Shown here one piece after another: positions 16,224-25,069 of a stretch of 64,000 nucleotides of DNA (its first letter is position 1; each line of letters starts with the position of its first letter). Where the stretch lies: positions 62,001-126,000 of the forward strand of contig NZ_QMKK01000035.1 in the NCBI RefSeq assembly GCF_003287875.1, in the 5' to 3' direction. The notes beneath the pieces were generated by a model. The model saw nothing but the letters and a program-made list of their open reading frames with translations. It was not told the origin of the DNA and searched no databases. This stretch comes from Martinezella tropici (GTDB lineage Bacteria; Pseudomonadota; Alphaproteobacteria; Rhizobiales; Rhizobiaceae). The translations under genes and the position numbers were made by a program.

Positions 16224-17522
16224 GTGAAGAAGATCCTGTCCGGTGGTATTACGCGCCGAAACCTTTTGAAGACATCCGCCACGGCAGCCCTGATCGGCGC
16301 CGTCAGGACGGCTTTCCCCTCCGGCGCCTTCGCAGCAACCGCCGGACCTGAAGTGTCGGATGTGAAGCTTGGTTACATCGCGCTAACGGATGCCGCGCCG
16401 CTGGTCATTGCCAAGGAAAAAGGCCTGTTCGAAAAGCATGGCCTTTCCAACGTCGATGTGGCCAAGCAGGCATCCTGGGGTGCAACCCGCGACAACCTCG
16501 TGCTTGGCGGGGCGGCAAACGGCATCGACGGCGCCCATATTCTCTCGCCGCTCCCCTATCTCATACACACCGGCAACGTAACGCAGAACAACCAGCCCGT
16601 GCCGATGGCGATCCTCGCGCGTCTCAATTACGACAGCCAGGGCATTTCGGTCGCAAAGGAATATGCGGAAACCGGCGTGCAGCTTGACGCATCCGGGCTG
16701 AAAGCCGCCTTCGATGCGAAAAGAGCCGCAGGCAAAGAGATCAAGGCGGCCATGACCTTCCCGGGCGGCACGCATGATCTGTGGATCCGCTATTGGCTGG
16801 CCGCCGGCGGCATCCATCCCGACAAGGACGTCTCGACCATCGTCGTGCCGCCGCCGCAGATGGTGGCGAACATGAAGGTCGGCAACATGGACGTCTTCTG
16901 CGTCGGCGAGCCTTGGAACGAGCAGCTCGTCAATCAGGGGATCGGCTTTACAGCCTGTACGACCGGCGAAATCTGGAAGGGCCACCCGGAAAAAGCGCTC
17001 GGCATGCGCGCAGACTGGATCGAGAAGAATCCGAATGCCGCCAAGGCCCTGCTGATGGCGGTCATGGAAGCCCAGCAATGGTGCGACAGCATGGATAACA
17101 AGGAGGAGATGGCGACCATCCTCGGCAAGCGGCAATGGTTCAACGTGCCGCCAAAGGATGTACTCGGCCGCCTCAAGGGCGACATCAACTACGGCAACGG
17201 CCGGATCGCCAAGGGTACCGATCTTTACATGAAGTTCTGGAAGGGCGGCGTTTCCTATCCCTATCATAGCCATGACGCCTGGTTCATTGCCGAAAACATT
17301 CGCTGGGGCAAGTTCGCTCCCAATACCGACATCAAGACGCTGGTCGGCCAGGTGAACCGCCAGGATATCTGGCGCGACGCGGCCAAGGATCTCGGCGTTG
17401 CCTCAGCCGATATTCCCGCATCGACCTCACGCGGCAAAGAGACCTTCTTCGACGGCAAGGTTTTCGATCCCGAAAACCCCACTGCCTATCTCGAAAGCCT
17501 CTCGATCAAGGTGGCGTCGTGA
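16224..17522 (+). CDS. nrtA: Nitrate ABC transporter substrate-binding protein (NrtA/NasF)
   Basis: 432-residue periplasmic binding protein that captures nitrate. It has a twin-arginine signal (TRRNLLKTSATAALIGAVRTAF ... GAFAA) and then VKLGYIALTDAAPLVIAKEKGLFE, FPGGTHDLWIRYWLAAGGIHPDKD and FCVGEPWNEQLVNQG, the nitrate-binding family signature. The GTG at 16224 is chosen: AAGGGG lies eight bases upstream and the Tat signal starts correctly. The open frame back to 16122 covers the leader hairpins and is not coding. It is the first gene of nrtA-nrtB-nrtD-nirB-nirD-nasA. Confidence 0.94.
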   Translation: MKKILSGGITRRNLLKTSATAALIGAVRTAFPSGAFAATAGPEVSDVKLGYIALTDAAPLVIAKEKGLFEKHGLSNVDVAKQASWGATRDNLVLGGAANGIDGAHILSPLPYLIHTGNVTQNNQPVPMAILARLNYDSQGISVAKEYAETGVQLDASGLKAAFDAKRAAGKEIKAAMTFPGGTHDLWIRYWLAAGGIHPDKDVSTIVVPPPQMVANMKVGNMDVFCVGEPWNEQLVNQGIGFTACTTGEIWKGHPEKALGMRADWIEKNPNAAKALLMAVMEAQQWCDSMDNKEEMATILGKRQWFNVPPKDVLGRLKGDINYGNGRIAKGTDLYMKFWKGGVSYPYHSHDAWFIAENIRWGKFAPNTDIKTLVGQVNRQDIWRDAAKDLGVASADIPASTSRGKETFFDGKVFDPENPTAYLESLSIKVAS

Positions 17523-17556
17523 TGGTCGGCACTCTCTTCCAAAAAGGATTCGTTCA

Positions 17557-18453
17557 ATGTCCGTAACCGCCCGCAAACAGCAAGCCGCCGTTGCGCAAGC
17601 GCCTGCTCCCGCAAAGAGCCATGTCGTGACATTGGCGGTCCACCCGGCTCGGCGCATCGATCCAGGTCGTATCGCCGTCTCGGTCTTGCGCAGCGTCCTG
17701 CCGCCCCTGGTAGTCCTGGTGCTTCTGCTCGCTATCTGGCAGCTGCTCTGTGAGCAGCCGGGCGCAAGCCTGCCGCCGCCTTCGCAGGTCTGGCAGGACA
17801 GCTACGACCTCATCGTCTATCCGTTCTTCTATAATGGACCGCAGGATATCGGGCTTGCCTGGCGCGTGCTCGTCTCGCTGCAACGCGTCGCCTATGGCTT
17901 CGGCCTTGCGGCCGTTGCCGGCGTGCTGATCGGTGCGGTGATCGGACAATCGGTCTGGGCGATGCGTGGGCTCGATCCGATCTTCCAGGTACTGCGCACC
18001 GTGCCGCCGCTGGCGTGGCTGCCGCTGTCGCTCGCGGCCTTCCAGAATTCCAACCCGTCGGCGATTTTCGTGATCTTCATCACCTCGATCTGGCCAGTCA
18101 TCATCAACACGGCGGTCGGCGTTCGCAACATTCCGCAGGATTATCGCAACGTCGCCAAGGTGCTGCGGCTGAACCAGATCGAATTCTTCTTCCGCATCAT
18201 GGTGCCGGCGGCCGCCCCCTACATCTTCACGGGTCTTCGCATCGGCGCAGGCCTCTCCTGGCTAGCGATCGTTGCCGCCGAAATGCTAACCGGCGGTGTC
18301 GGCATCGGCTTCTTCATCTGGGACGCGTGGAACTCGTCGCGCCTGCCCGACATCATCGTCGCGCTCGCTTATATCGGCATCACCGGCTTTGTCCTCGACC
18401 GTCTGGTCGCAGGCCTTGGTGCTGTCGTGACCCGCGGCGTGACTGGCAATTGA
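17557..18453 (+). CDS. nrtB: Nitrate ABC transporter permease
   Basis: 298-residue inner-membrane permease. About six helices include LPPLVVLVLLLAIWQLLCEQP near residue 55, and the BPD-type coupling loop EIFFR-like segment is represented by LRLNQIEFFFRIMVPAAAPYIFTG with VGVRNIPQDYRNVAKVL before it. It imports nitrate together with the NrtA and NrtD proteins. ATG at 17557 has AAGGA eight bases upstream and starts 34 bases after nrtA. The longer open frame from 17398 overlaps nrtA and is discarded. Confidence 0.94.
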   Translation: MSVTARKQQAAVAQAPAPAKSHVVTLAVHPARRIDPGRIAVSVLRSVLPPLVVLVLLLAIWQLLCEQPGASLPPPSQVWQDSYDLIVYPFFYNGPQDIGLAWRVLVSLQRVAYGFGLAAVAGVLIGAVIGQSVWAMRGLDPIFQVLRTVPPLAWLPLSLAAFQNSNPSAIFVIFITSIWPVIINTAVGVRNIPQDYRNVAKVLRLNQIEFFFRIMVPAAAPYIFTGLRIGAGLSWLAIVAAEMLTGGVGIGFFIWDAWNSSRLPDIIVALAYIGITGFVLDRLVAGLGAVVTRGVTGN

Positions 18454-18463
18454 GGAGAACAGG

Positions 18464-19261
18464 ATGAGCGCCTATCTGAAGCTCGATCATATCGACAAGT
18501 ATTTCGACCGCGGCGGCCAGCGTGCCGAAGTCCTGAAGGGCATCGAACTCGTCATCGACAAGGGCGAATTCGTGTCGATCATCGGCCATTCGGGCTGCGG
18601 CAAATCCACCCTGCTGAACCTCATTGCCGGCCTGACGCCGGTCTCTGCCGGCGCGGTGCTGCTTGAGAACCGCGAGGTGAACTCACCGGGTCCTGATCGG
18701 GCCGTGGTCTTCCAGAACCACAGCCTACTGCCCTGGCTCAGCGTCTACGAGAACGTCAATCTCGCCGTTTCGAAGGTGTTCCGTGGCACCAAAAGTAAGG
18801 CCGAGCGTCATGACTGGGTCATGCGCAACCTCGATCTCGTGCAGATGGCACATGCCAAGGACAAGCGTCCCTCGGAAATCTCCGGCGGCATGAAGCAGCG
18901 TGTCGGCATTGCCCGCGCGCTCGCCATGCAGCCCAAGATCCTGTTGCTCGACGAGCCCTTCGGGGCACTGGATGCGCTCACCCGCGCCCATCTTCAGGAT
19001 GCCGTCATGGAAATCCATGCCCGCCTCGGCAGCACCATGGTGATGATCACCCATGATGTCGATGAAGCCGTATTGCTCTCCGACCGCATCGTCATGATGA
19101 CCAACGGCCCGGCTGCCCATATCGGCGATATCCTCGAAGTGCCGATCCCGCGGCCGCGCAACCGCATCGAGCTTGCGTCCGACAGAACCTACCTCAAATG
19201 CCGCGAGGCCGTGCTGAAGTTCCTCTACGAACGCCACCGCTTCGTTGAAGCCGCGGAGTGA
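18464..19261 (+). CDS. nrtD: Nitrate ABC transporter ATP-binding protein
   Basis: 265-residue ATPase with Walker A GHSGCGKST, Q-loop VVFQNHSLLPWL, signature SGGMKQRVG, Walker B ILLLDEPFGALD and switch His in MVMITHDVDEA. It energises nitrate uptake on the cytoplasmic face. The gene begins ten bases after nrtB with AGGAG before the ATG. It is the NrtD type (ATPase only); no NrtC-style fused binding domain is present. Confidence 0.95.
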   Translation: MSAYLKLDHIDKYFDRGGQRAEVLKGIELVIDKGEFVSIIGHSGCGKSTLLNLIAGLTPVSAGAVLLENREVNSPGPDRAVVFQNHSLLPWLSVYENVNLAVSKVFRGTKSKAERHDWVMRNLDLVQMAHAKDKRPSEISGGMKQRVGIARALAMQPKILLLDEPFGALDALTRAHLQDAVMEIHARLGSTMVMITHDVDEAVLLSDRIVMMTNGPAAHIGDILEVPIPRPRNRIELASDRTYLKCREAVLKFLYERHRFVEAAE

Positions 19262-19265
19262 TACC

Positions 19266-21716
19266 ATGACCCAGAAACTCGTCATCATCGGCAACGGCAT
19301 GGCGCCAGGGCGCATGCTGGAGCACCTGCTGGAAAAAGCGCCGGATCTCTATCAGGTCACGATCTTCAACGCCGAGCCGCGCGTCAATTACGACCGCATC
19401 ATGCTGTCGCCGGTTCTTTCCGGCGAAAAGGACTTCGAGCAGATTATCATCCATGGCGACGGCTGGTACATCAAGCACGGCATCACCCTCTACAAGGGAC
19501 ACAAGATCGTCGCCATCGACCGGGTGGCAAAGACGGTCACCTCCGATCATGGCGTGACCGAGAGCTATGACAAGCTTGTCATCGCAACCGGTTCCGTCCC
19601 CTTCATCATTCCGGTTCCGGGCAAGGAATTGCGTGGGGTCATCACCTATCGCGATCTAGACGATGTGCAGGCCATGCTGCTTGCGGCTCAGTCGCGCGAG
19701 AAGGCCGTTGTCATCGGCGGCGGCCTGCTCGGTCTCGAAGCCGCCGCCGGCCTCAGCCTGCGTGGTATGGATGTCACCGTTCTCCATGTGCAGCCGACGC
19801 TGATGGAACGTCAGCTCGATCCGGCCGCCGGCTATCTCCTGCAAAAGGCCGTCGAGGAGCGCGGCATCAAGGTCATCACCAAGGCCAACACCAAGGCGAT
19901 CATCGGTGATGGCAAGGTCGAGGGGATCGAACTCGACGACGGCCGCGTGATCCCGGCCACGCTCGTCGTCATGGCCGTCGGGATCCGTCCCAATGTCGGC
20001 CTTGCCAAGGAAGCCGGCATCGCCGTCAACCGCGGCATCGTCGTCGATGACGGCATGCAGACCTCGGACGGCTCGATCATGGCACTTGGCGAATGTGCCG
20101 AAGTTGGCGGCATGGTCTATGGGCTCGTTGCCCCACTCTACGAGATGGCGCGTGTGGCCGCCTCGCATCTGGCCGGCGATACGAGCGCCGCTTTCGTACA
20201 CTCGGACACGCCGACAAAGCTCAAGGTCACGGGCATCGACCTGTTCTCGCTCGGCGACTTCGCCGATGGCGACGACCGCGAAGAGATCGTCCTGCGCGAT
20301 GCGGCGGCCGGGGTCTATAAGCGCCTCGTGCTGAAAGACAACAAGATCATCGGCACCGTGCTTTACGGCGAGACGGCCGACGGCGCCTGGTTCAACGACC
20401 TGAAGAAGAAGGCGATCGATATCTCCGATATGCGCGAAACCCTGATCTTCGGCCAGGCCTATCAGGGAGGGTCACCGCTGGACCCTATGGCGGCCGTTGC
20501 AGCCTTGCCGGATGATGCGGAGATCTGCGGCTGCAACGGCGTCTGCAAGGGCAAGATCACCTCGACGATCACGGCCAAGGGCCTGACCTCACTCGACGAC
20601 GTGCGCGCCCACACGAAGGCTTCGGCCTCCTGCGGCTCCTGCACCGGACTCGTCGAACAGCTGATGTCGATCACGCTCGGCGACAGCTACAATCCTGCCA
20701 CCGTCCAGCCGATGTGCACCTGCACCGAGCTCGGCCATGACGATGTCAGAAGGCTGATAAAAGCCAAGGGCCTGAAGACCATTCCTGCCGTCATGCAGGA
20801 GCTTGAATGGAAGACCTCCTGCGGCTGCGCGAAATGCCGCCCGGCGTTGAATTACTACCTCGTCTGCGACTGGCCGGATGAATATGCCGACGACTATCAG
20901 TCGCGCTTCATCAATGAGCGCGTCCACGCCAACATCCAGAAGGACGGCACTTATTCCGTCGTGCCGCGCATGTGGGGTGGCGTCACCAGCTCGAACGAGC
21001 TGCGGGCCATCGCCGATGTCGTCGACAAGTTCGAGATCCCGATGGTGAAGGTCACCGGCGGTCAGCGCATCGACTTGCTTGGCGTGCAGAAGGAGGACCT
21101 GCCCGCCGTCTGGGCCGACCTCGGCAAGGCCGGTTTCATCTCCGGCCAGGCTTATGCCAAGGGCCTGCGCACGGTGAAGACCTGCGTCGGCTCCGACTGG
21201 TGCCGCTTCGGAACGCAGGATTCGACCGGCCTCGGCATCCGCATCGAGAAGTTCATGTGGGGCTCGTGGACGCCGGCGAAGGTGAAGATGGCGGTTTCCG
21301 GCTGTCCGCGCAATTGTGCCGAGGCGACCTGCAAGGATGTCGGCGTCATCTGCGTCGACAGCGGCTTCGAAATCCACTTCGCCGGTGCCGCCGGTCTCGA
21401 CATCAAGGGCACGGAAGTGCTGGGCCTCGTCAAGACGGAAGACGAGGCGCTTGAACATATCGTGGCGCTGACGCAGATGTACCGCGAACAGGCCCGCTAC
21501 CTCGAACGTATCTACAAATGGGCCAAGCGCATCGGCCTCGACGAAATCCGCCGCCAGATCATGGGTGATGCCGAAAAGCGCAAGGCCTATTACGAGCGCT
21601 TCGTCTTCAGCCAGAAATTCGCGCAGGTCGACCCCTGGTCCGAGCGCGTCTCCGGTAAGGACAAACACGAGTTCAAGCCGATGGCGACAGTCGGCTTCCC
21701 GCAGGCCGCCGAGTGA
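19266..21716 (+). CDS. nirB: Assimilatory NAD(P)H nitrite reductase, large subunit
   Basis: 816 residues; reduces nitrite to ammonium in the cytoplasm. Domains in order: FAD/NAD oxidoreductase (LVIIGNGMAPGRMLEHLLE; VVIGGGLLGLEAAAGL), two BFD-like [2Fe-2S] segments (CGCNGVCKG ... SCGSCTG and a second ending SCGCAKCRPALNYY), then the nitrite/sulfite reductase repeats with the siroheme-[4Fe-4S] cysteines TCVGSDWCRFG and SGCPRNCAEATC. ATG at 19266 has GGAG seven bases upstream and lies five bases after nrtD. Confidence 0.97.
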   Translation: MTQKLVIIGNGMAPGRMLEHLLEKAPDLYQVTIFNAEPRVNYDRIMLSPVLSGEKDFEQIIIHGDGWYIKHGITLYKGHKIVAIDRVAKTVTSDHGVTESYDKLVIATGSVPFIIPVPGKELRGVITYRDLDDVQAMLLAAQSREKAVVIGGGLLGLEAAAGLSLRGMDVTVLHVQPTLMERQLDPAAGYLLQKAVEERGIKVITKANTKAIIGDGKVEGIELDDGRVIPATLVVMAVGIRPNVGLAKEAGIAVNRGIVVDDGMQTSDGSIMALGECAEVGGMVYGLVAPLYEMARVAASHLAGDTSAAFVHSDTPTKLKVTGIDLFSLGDFADGDDREEIVLRDAAAGVYKRLVLKDNKIIGTVLYGETADGAWFNDLKKKAIDISDMRETLIFGQAYQGGSPLDPMAAVAALPDDAEICGCNGVCKGKITSTITAKGLTSLDDVRAHTKASASCGSCTGLVEQLMSITLGDSYNPATVQPMCTCTELGHDDVRRLIKAKGLKTIPAVMQELEWKTSCGCAKCRPALNYYLVCDWPDEYADDYQSRFINERVHANIQKDGTYSVVPRMWGGVTSSNELRAIADVVDKFEIPMVKVTGGQRIDLLGVQKEDLPAVWADLGKAGFISGQAYAKGLRTVKTCVGSDWCRFGTQDSTGLGIRIEKFMWGSWTPAKVKMAVSGCPRNCAEATCKDVGVICVDSGFEIHFAGAAGLDIKGTEVLGLVKTEDEALEHIVALTQMYREQARYLERIYKWAKRIGLDEIRRQIMGDAEKRKAYYERFVFSQKFAQVDPWSERVSGKDKHEFKPMATVGFPQAAE

Positions 21717-21726
21717 GGAGATGAAT

Positions 21727-22056
21727 ATGAATTGGATCGAAATCGGCGACATCTCCGACATCCCGCCTCGCGGCGCACGCTGCGTGAAAACCCCGCAGGG
21801 CAAGATCGCCGTGTTCCGCACGGCCGAAAACGAGGTCTTCGCCATCGAGGACCACTGCCCACACAAGGGCGGCCCGCTCTCGGAGGGCATCGTCCACGGG
21901 AAAGCCGTGACCTGCCCGCTGCACAACTGGGTGATCTCGCTCGAAACCGGCAAGGCACTTGGAGCCGACCAGGGCGAGGTGCGGACCATTCCCGTCCGCA
22001 ACGAGGACGGCGCGCTTTTCATCGCGCTCGAAAGCCTGATGATGGCGGCGGAGTGA
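21727..22056 (+). CDS. nirD: Assimilatory nitrite reductase, small subunit (Rieske-type)
   Basis: 109-residue Rieske ferredoxin-like subunit with the [2Fe-2S] ligands CPHKGGPLSEG and CPLHNWVISLETG. It partners NirB in electron transfer to siroheme. GAGGAG lies six bases before the ATG at 21727; an ATG at 21721 is also in frame but sits directly on the Shine-Dalgarno sequence. It follows nirB by about ten bases. Confidence 0.95.
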   Translation: MNWIEIGDISDIPPRGARCVKTPQGKIAVFRTAENEVFAIEDHCPHKGGPLSEGIVHGKAVTCPLHNWVISLETGKALGADQGEVRTIPVRNEDGALFIALESLMMAAE

Positions 22057-22078
22057 CGATGACGGTGCGCGGGAAAAA

Positions 22079-22239
22079 CCCCCCCCCTCTGTCAGCTTCG
22101 CTGACATCTCCCCCACAAGGGGGGAGATTGGCCGGAGCGAGACGTCACCTTTATCGAGCCAAAACGGAAAGATCGGCAAAAACGGCACCAGGTGATCTCC
22201 CCCCTTGTGGGGGAGATGTCCCGCAGGGACAGAGGGGGG
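22079..22239. repeat. RIME/REP-like palindromic element inside the nitrate operon
   Basis: Two inverted arms, 22079-22128 and 22194-22239, share CCCCCTCTGTC ... ACATCTCCCCCACAAG in opposite orientation. Each carries a small internal hairpin (GTCAGCTTCGCTGAC on the left, GTCCCGCAGGGAC on the right). The core between them is about 65 bases. This resembles the rhizobial intergenic mosaic palindromes scattered through Rhizobiaceae genomes. It separates nirD from nasA by 219 bases and should fold into a long stem in the mRNA. Confidence 0.75.
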
Positions 22240-22275
22240 TGTTCTCCCAGGCTCTAACCTTCATGGACGCAATCC

Positions 22276-24933
22276 ATGTCCATTGAAACCAAAACCACCT
22301 GCCCCTATTGCGGCGTCGGATGCGGCGTCATCGCCAAGGTCGACCATGACGGCAAGGTTTCCGTCAAAGGCGACCCTGACCACCCTGCCAACTTCGGACG
22401 CCTGTGCTCGAAGGGCTCCGCCCTTGCCGAAACGATCGACCTCGACGGACGCCTGCTCCATCCGGAAATTGCCGGCCAGAGGGCAAGCTGGGACGAGGCG
22501 CTTGATCTGGTCGCGAAACGCTTCAGTGAGACGATTGCCGAGCATGGCCCTGATGCCGTTGGCTTCTACGTCTCCGGCCAGCTGCTGACGGAGGATTATT
22601 ACGTTGCCAACAAGCTGATGAAGGGCTTTATCGGCTCGGGCAATATCGACACGAATTCGCGGCTCTGCATGTCATCCTCGGTCGCCGGTCATCGCCGCGC
22701 CTTCGGTTCGGATACGGTGCCGGGCACTTACGAGGACATCGAGCTTGCCGACCTCATCATCCTCACCGGCTCCAATCTAGCCTGGTGCCACCCGGTCATC
22801 TACCAGCGACTGGCGGCGGCAAAGGCGGCACGGCCGGCGATGAAGATCGTCGTCGTCGACCCGCGCCGGACCATGACCTGCGATATCGCCGATCTGCATC
22901 TGGCGATCCGGCCGGATGGCGACGTTGCCCTTTTCCTGGGCCTGTTCGAGCATTTGATCACAAGCAACACCATCGACCAGAATTACATTGCCGAGCATAC
23001 CGGCAGCTTTGCCGAGGCTTTCGCCGCCGCCGGCGCCCTGTCGTTCAACCGCATGCTTGAACTGACGGGCTTGCCCGCCATGCAGCTTCGCGAATTCTAC
23101 CGGCTGTTTGCACAGACGGAGAAGGTCGTGACCTGCTACAGCCAGGGCGTCAACCAATCCTCATCCGGCACCGACAAGGTCAACGCCATCATCAATTGCC
23201 ATCTCGCGACCGGCCGCATCGGCCGGCCCGGCATGGGACCCTTCTCGCTGACCGGCCAGCCGAATGCTATGGGCGGCCGCGAGGTCGGCGGTCTCGCCAA
23301 CATGCTTGCCGCTCACATGGCGATCGAGAATGCCGGGGATCGCGATCGCGTGCAGCGCTTCTGGCAGTCGCCGCGGATTGCCGGAAAGCCGGGATTGAAG
23401 GCGGTCGACATGTTTCGCGCCGTCGCCGACGGCCGCATCAAGGCATTGTGGATCATGGCGACCAACCCGGTCGTCTCCATGCCGGACGCCGATGCCGTCG
23501 AGGCGGCCATCAAGGCCTGCCCCTTCGTCGTCGTCTCCGACATCCTGCGCGAGACGGATACGACGCGGCACGCGCGTGTGTTGCTGCCCTCGCTGGGTTG
23601 GGGCGAAAAGGACGGCACCGTCACCAATTCCGAACGGCGGATGTCCAGGCAGCGCCGGTTTCTGGCAGCCCCGGGCGAAGCCAGGCCCGACTGGTGGCAA
23701 ATGGCCGAAGTCGGCCGCCGCATGGGATTTTCCCAAGCCTTTTCCTTTCGTACGAATGCGGAGATCTTCGCCGAGCACGCAGGTCTTTCCGGCTTCGAAA
23801 ACGAGGGAAGCCGGGACTTCGACATCGGCGCTTATCAAGCGATCTCCACAGAAGAATACGACGCGCTCACGCCGTTCCAATGGCCACAGCCAGCCGGGGC
23901 GGCACCACGGATCACCCGCTTCTTCGCAGATGGCGGATTTTATCACTCCGATCGCAAGGCGCGCTTCATCGCCATAGCCCCCCCGGCAACCGATCGAACC
24001 GATAGCCGCTTCCCCCTGACGCTCAATACCGGGCGCGTTCGCGATCACTGGCACACGATGACGCGCACCGGCAAGAGCGCGCGGCTATCGGCCCACATCG
24101 CCGAGCCCTTCGCCGAGATCCATCCGCGCGACGCGATCGAGATCGGGGTCGCCGAAGCCGGCCTGGTCGAAATCGAAAGCCCGCACGGCAAGGTGATCGT
24201 CCGCGCCTTGGTGACGGAGCGGCAGGCGCGCGGCAGCCTCTTCGTACCGATGCACTGGAACGACAGCTTCGCCGCCAAAGCCCGTATCGACGCCGTGGTC
24301 GCTCCCGTTACGGACCCGATTTCCGGCCAGCCCGCGTCGAAGAATATCGCAGTCCGCGCCCGCCGCTTCCAGGCCTCGCATTATTGCTTCGCGGTCTCAA
24401 CAGCAAAGCCGCACGATCTCGACAGCGCCTATTGGGCGCTTGCCAGGGCCGATGGCGGCTGGCGGACGGAACTTGCATTCGATCTGGCGCCTGACGACTG
24501 GGTCGGCTGGTGCCGCATGACATTCGACATACCTGCCGATCTCGAGCCGCTCGGCTATGCCGATCAGACCTCCGGAGACCTGCGTCTTGCCTTCTTCGAT
24601 GGCGAGCGGCTGCTTGCGGCTCTCTTCGTCGCGCGGCAGCCTGTAGCCGTGGCCAGAAACTGGGCGATCGCCCAGCTTTCGGCACCGCATGGCAATCTCA
24701 GCAAACGGTTTGCGCTCATCGCCGGCAGACCGGGAGCCGATACGATCGACGCCGGTGCGACGGTCTGCTCCTGCTTCGGCGTCGGCGTCAATCAGATCGT
24801 CGCGGCCATTCGGGGCGGTTGCCATAGCGTGGAAGCCGTCGGCAGGGAGCTCAATGCCGGAACCAATTGCGGCTCCTGCCGCGCCGAGATCCGCACCATC
24901 ATCGACGGCTGTCTTGCCGCGGCGGCGGAATAA
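22276..24933 (+). CDS. nasA: Assimilatory nitrate reductase catalytic subunit
   Basis: 885-residue molybdoenzyme that reduces nitrate to nitrite in the cytoplasm. The N-terminal [4Fe-4S] ligands are CPYCGVGCGV and LCSKGSAL. Molybdopterin-domain motifs include GSNLAWCHPV, VVDPRRTMT, MGGREVGGLANM and LNTGRVRDHWHTMTRTGKS. An extra C-terminal BFD-like [2Fe-2S] domain (CSCFGVGVNQI ... GTNCGSCRAEI) should accept electrons. No separate NAD(P)H-binding NasC subunit is encoded next to it. The ATG at 22276 has only a weak binding site; translation may depend on the structured RNA before it. Confidence 0.96.
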   Translation: MSIETKTTCPYCGVGCGVIAKVDHDGKVSVKGDPDHPANFGRLCSKGSALAETIDLDGRLLHPEIAGQRASWDEALDLVAKRFSETIAEHGPDAVGFYVSGQLLTEDYYVANKLMKGFIGSGNIDTNSRLCMSSSVAGHRRAFGSDTVPGTYEDIELADLIILTGSNLAWCHPVIYQRLAAAKAARPAMKIVVVDPRRTMTCDIADLHLAIRPDGDVALFLGLFEHLITSNTIDQNYIAEHTGSFAEAFAAAGALSFNRMLELTGLPAMQLREFYRLFAQTEKVVTCYSQGVNQSSSGTDKVNAIINCHLATGRIGRPGMGPFSLTGQPNAMGGREVGGLANMLAAHMAIENAGDRDRVQRFWQSPRIAGKPGLKAVDMFRAVADGRIKALWIMATNPVVSMPDADAVEAAIKACPFVVVSDILRETDTTRHARVLLPSLGWGEKDGTVTNSERRMSRQRRFLAAPGEARPDWWQMAEVGRRMGFSQAFSFRTNAEIFAEHAGLSGFENEGSRDFDIGAYQAISTEEYDALTPFQWPQPAGAAPRITRFFADGGFYHSDRKARFIAIAPPATDRTDSRFPLTLNTGRVRDHWHTMTRTGKSARLSAHIAEPFAEIHPRDAIEIGVAEAGLVEIESPHGKVIVRALVTERQARGSLFVPMHWNDSFAAKARIDAVVAPVTDPISGQPASKNIAVRARRFQASHYCFAVSTAKPHDLDSAYWALARADGGWRTELAFDLAPDDWVGWCRMTFDIPADLEPLGYADQTSGDLRLAFFDGERLLAALFVARQPVAVARNWAIAQLSAPHGNLSKRFALIAGRPGADTIDAGATVCSCFGVGVNQIVAAIRGGCHSVEAVGRELNAGTNCGSCRAEIRTIIDGCLAAAAE

Positions 24934-25069
24934 TCGCCTTACCCTGAAAGCCCATAAACACGAGCATCCGCCATAGACTCCAGTTCCGCCTCAAGCCGAG
25001 CGGTGCTAGAACTACAAAAATAGACGCATGATTTCGCTTTCTTTTATACTCGGGGGAGGATGGGAGCGG

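Noticed and set aside
20589..22022. Minus-strand open frame of 477 codons across nirB and nirD
   Set aside because: Antisense shadow of two well-supported genes.
22079..22239. Insertion sequence or CRISPR in the nirD-nasA gap
   Set aside because: No transposase, no target duplication and only two inverted arms; an intergenic palindromic element explains it.
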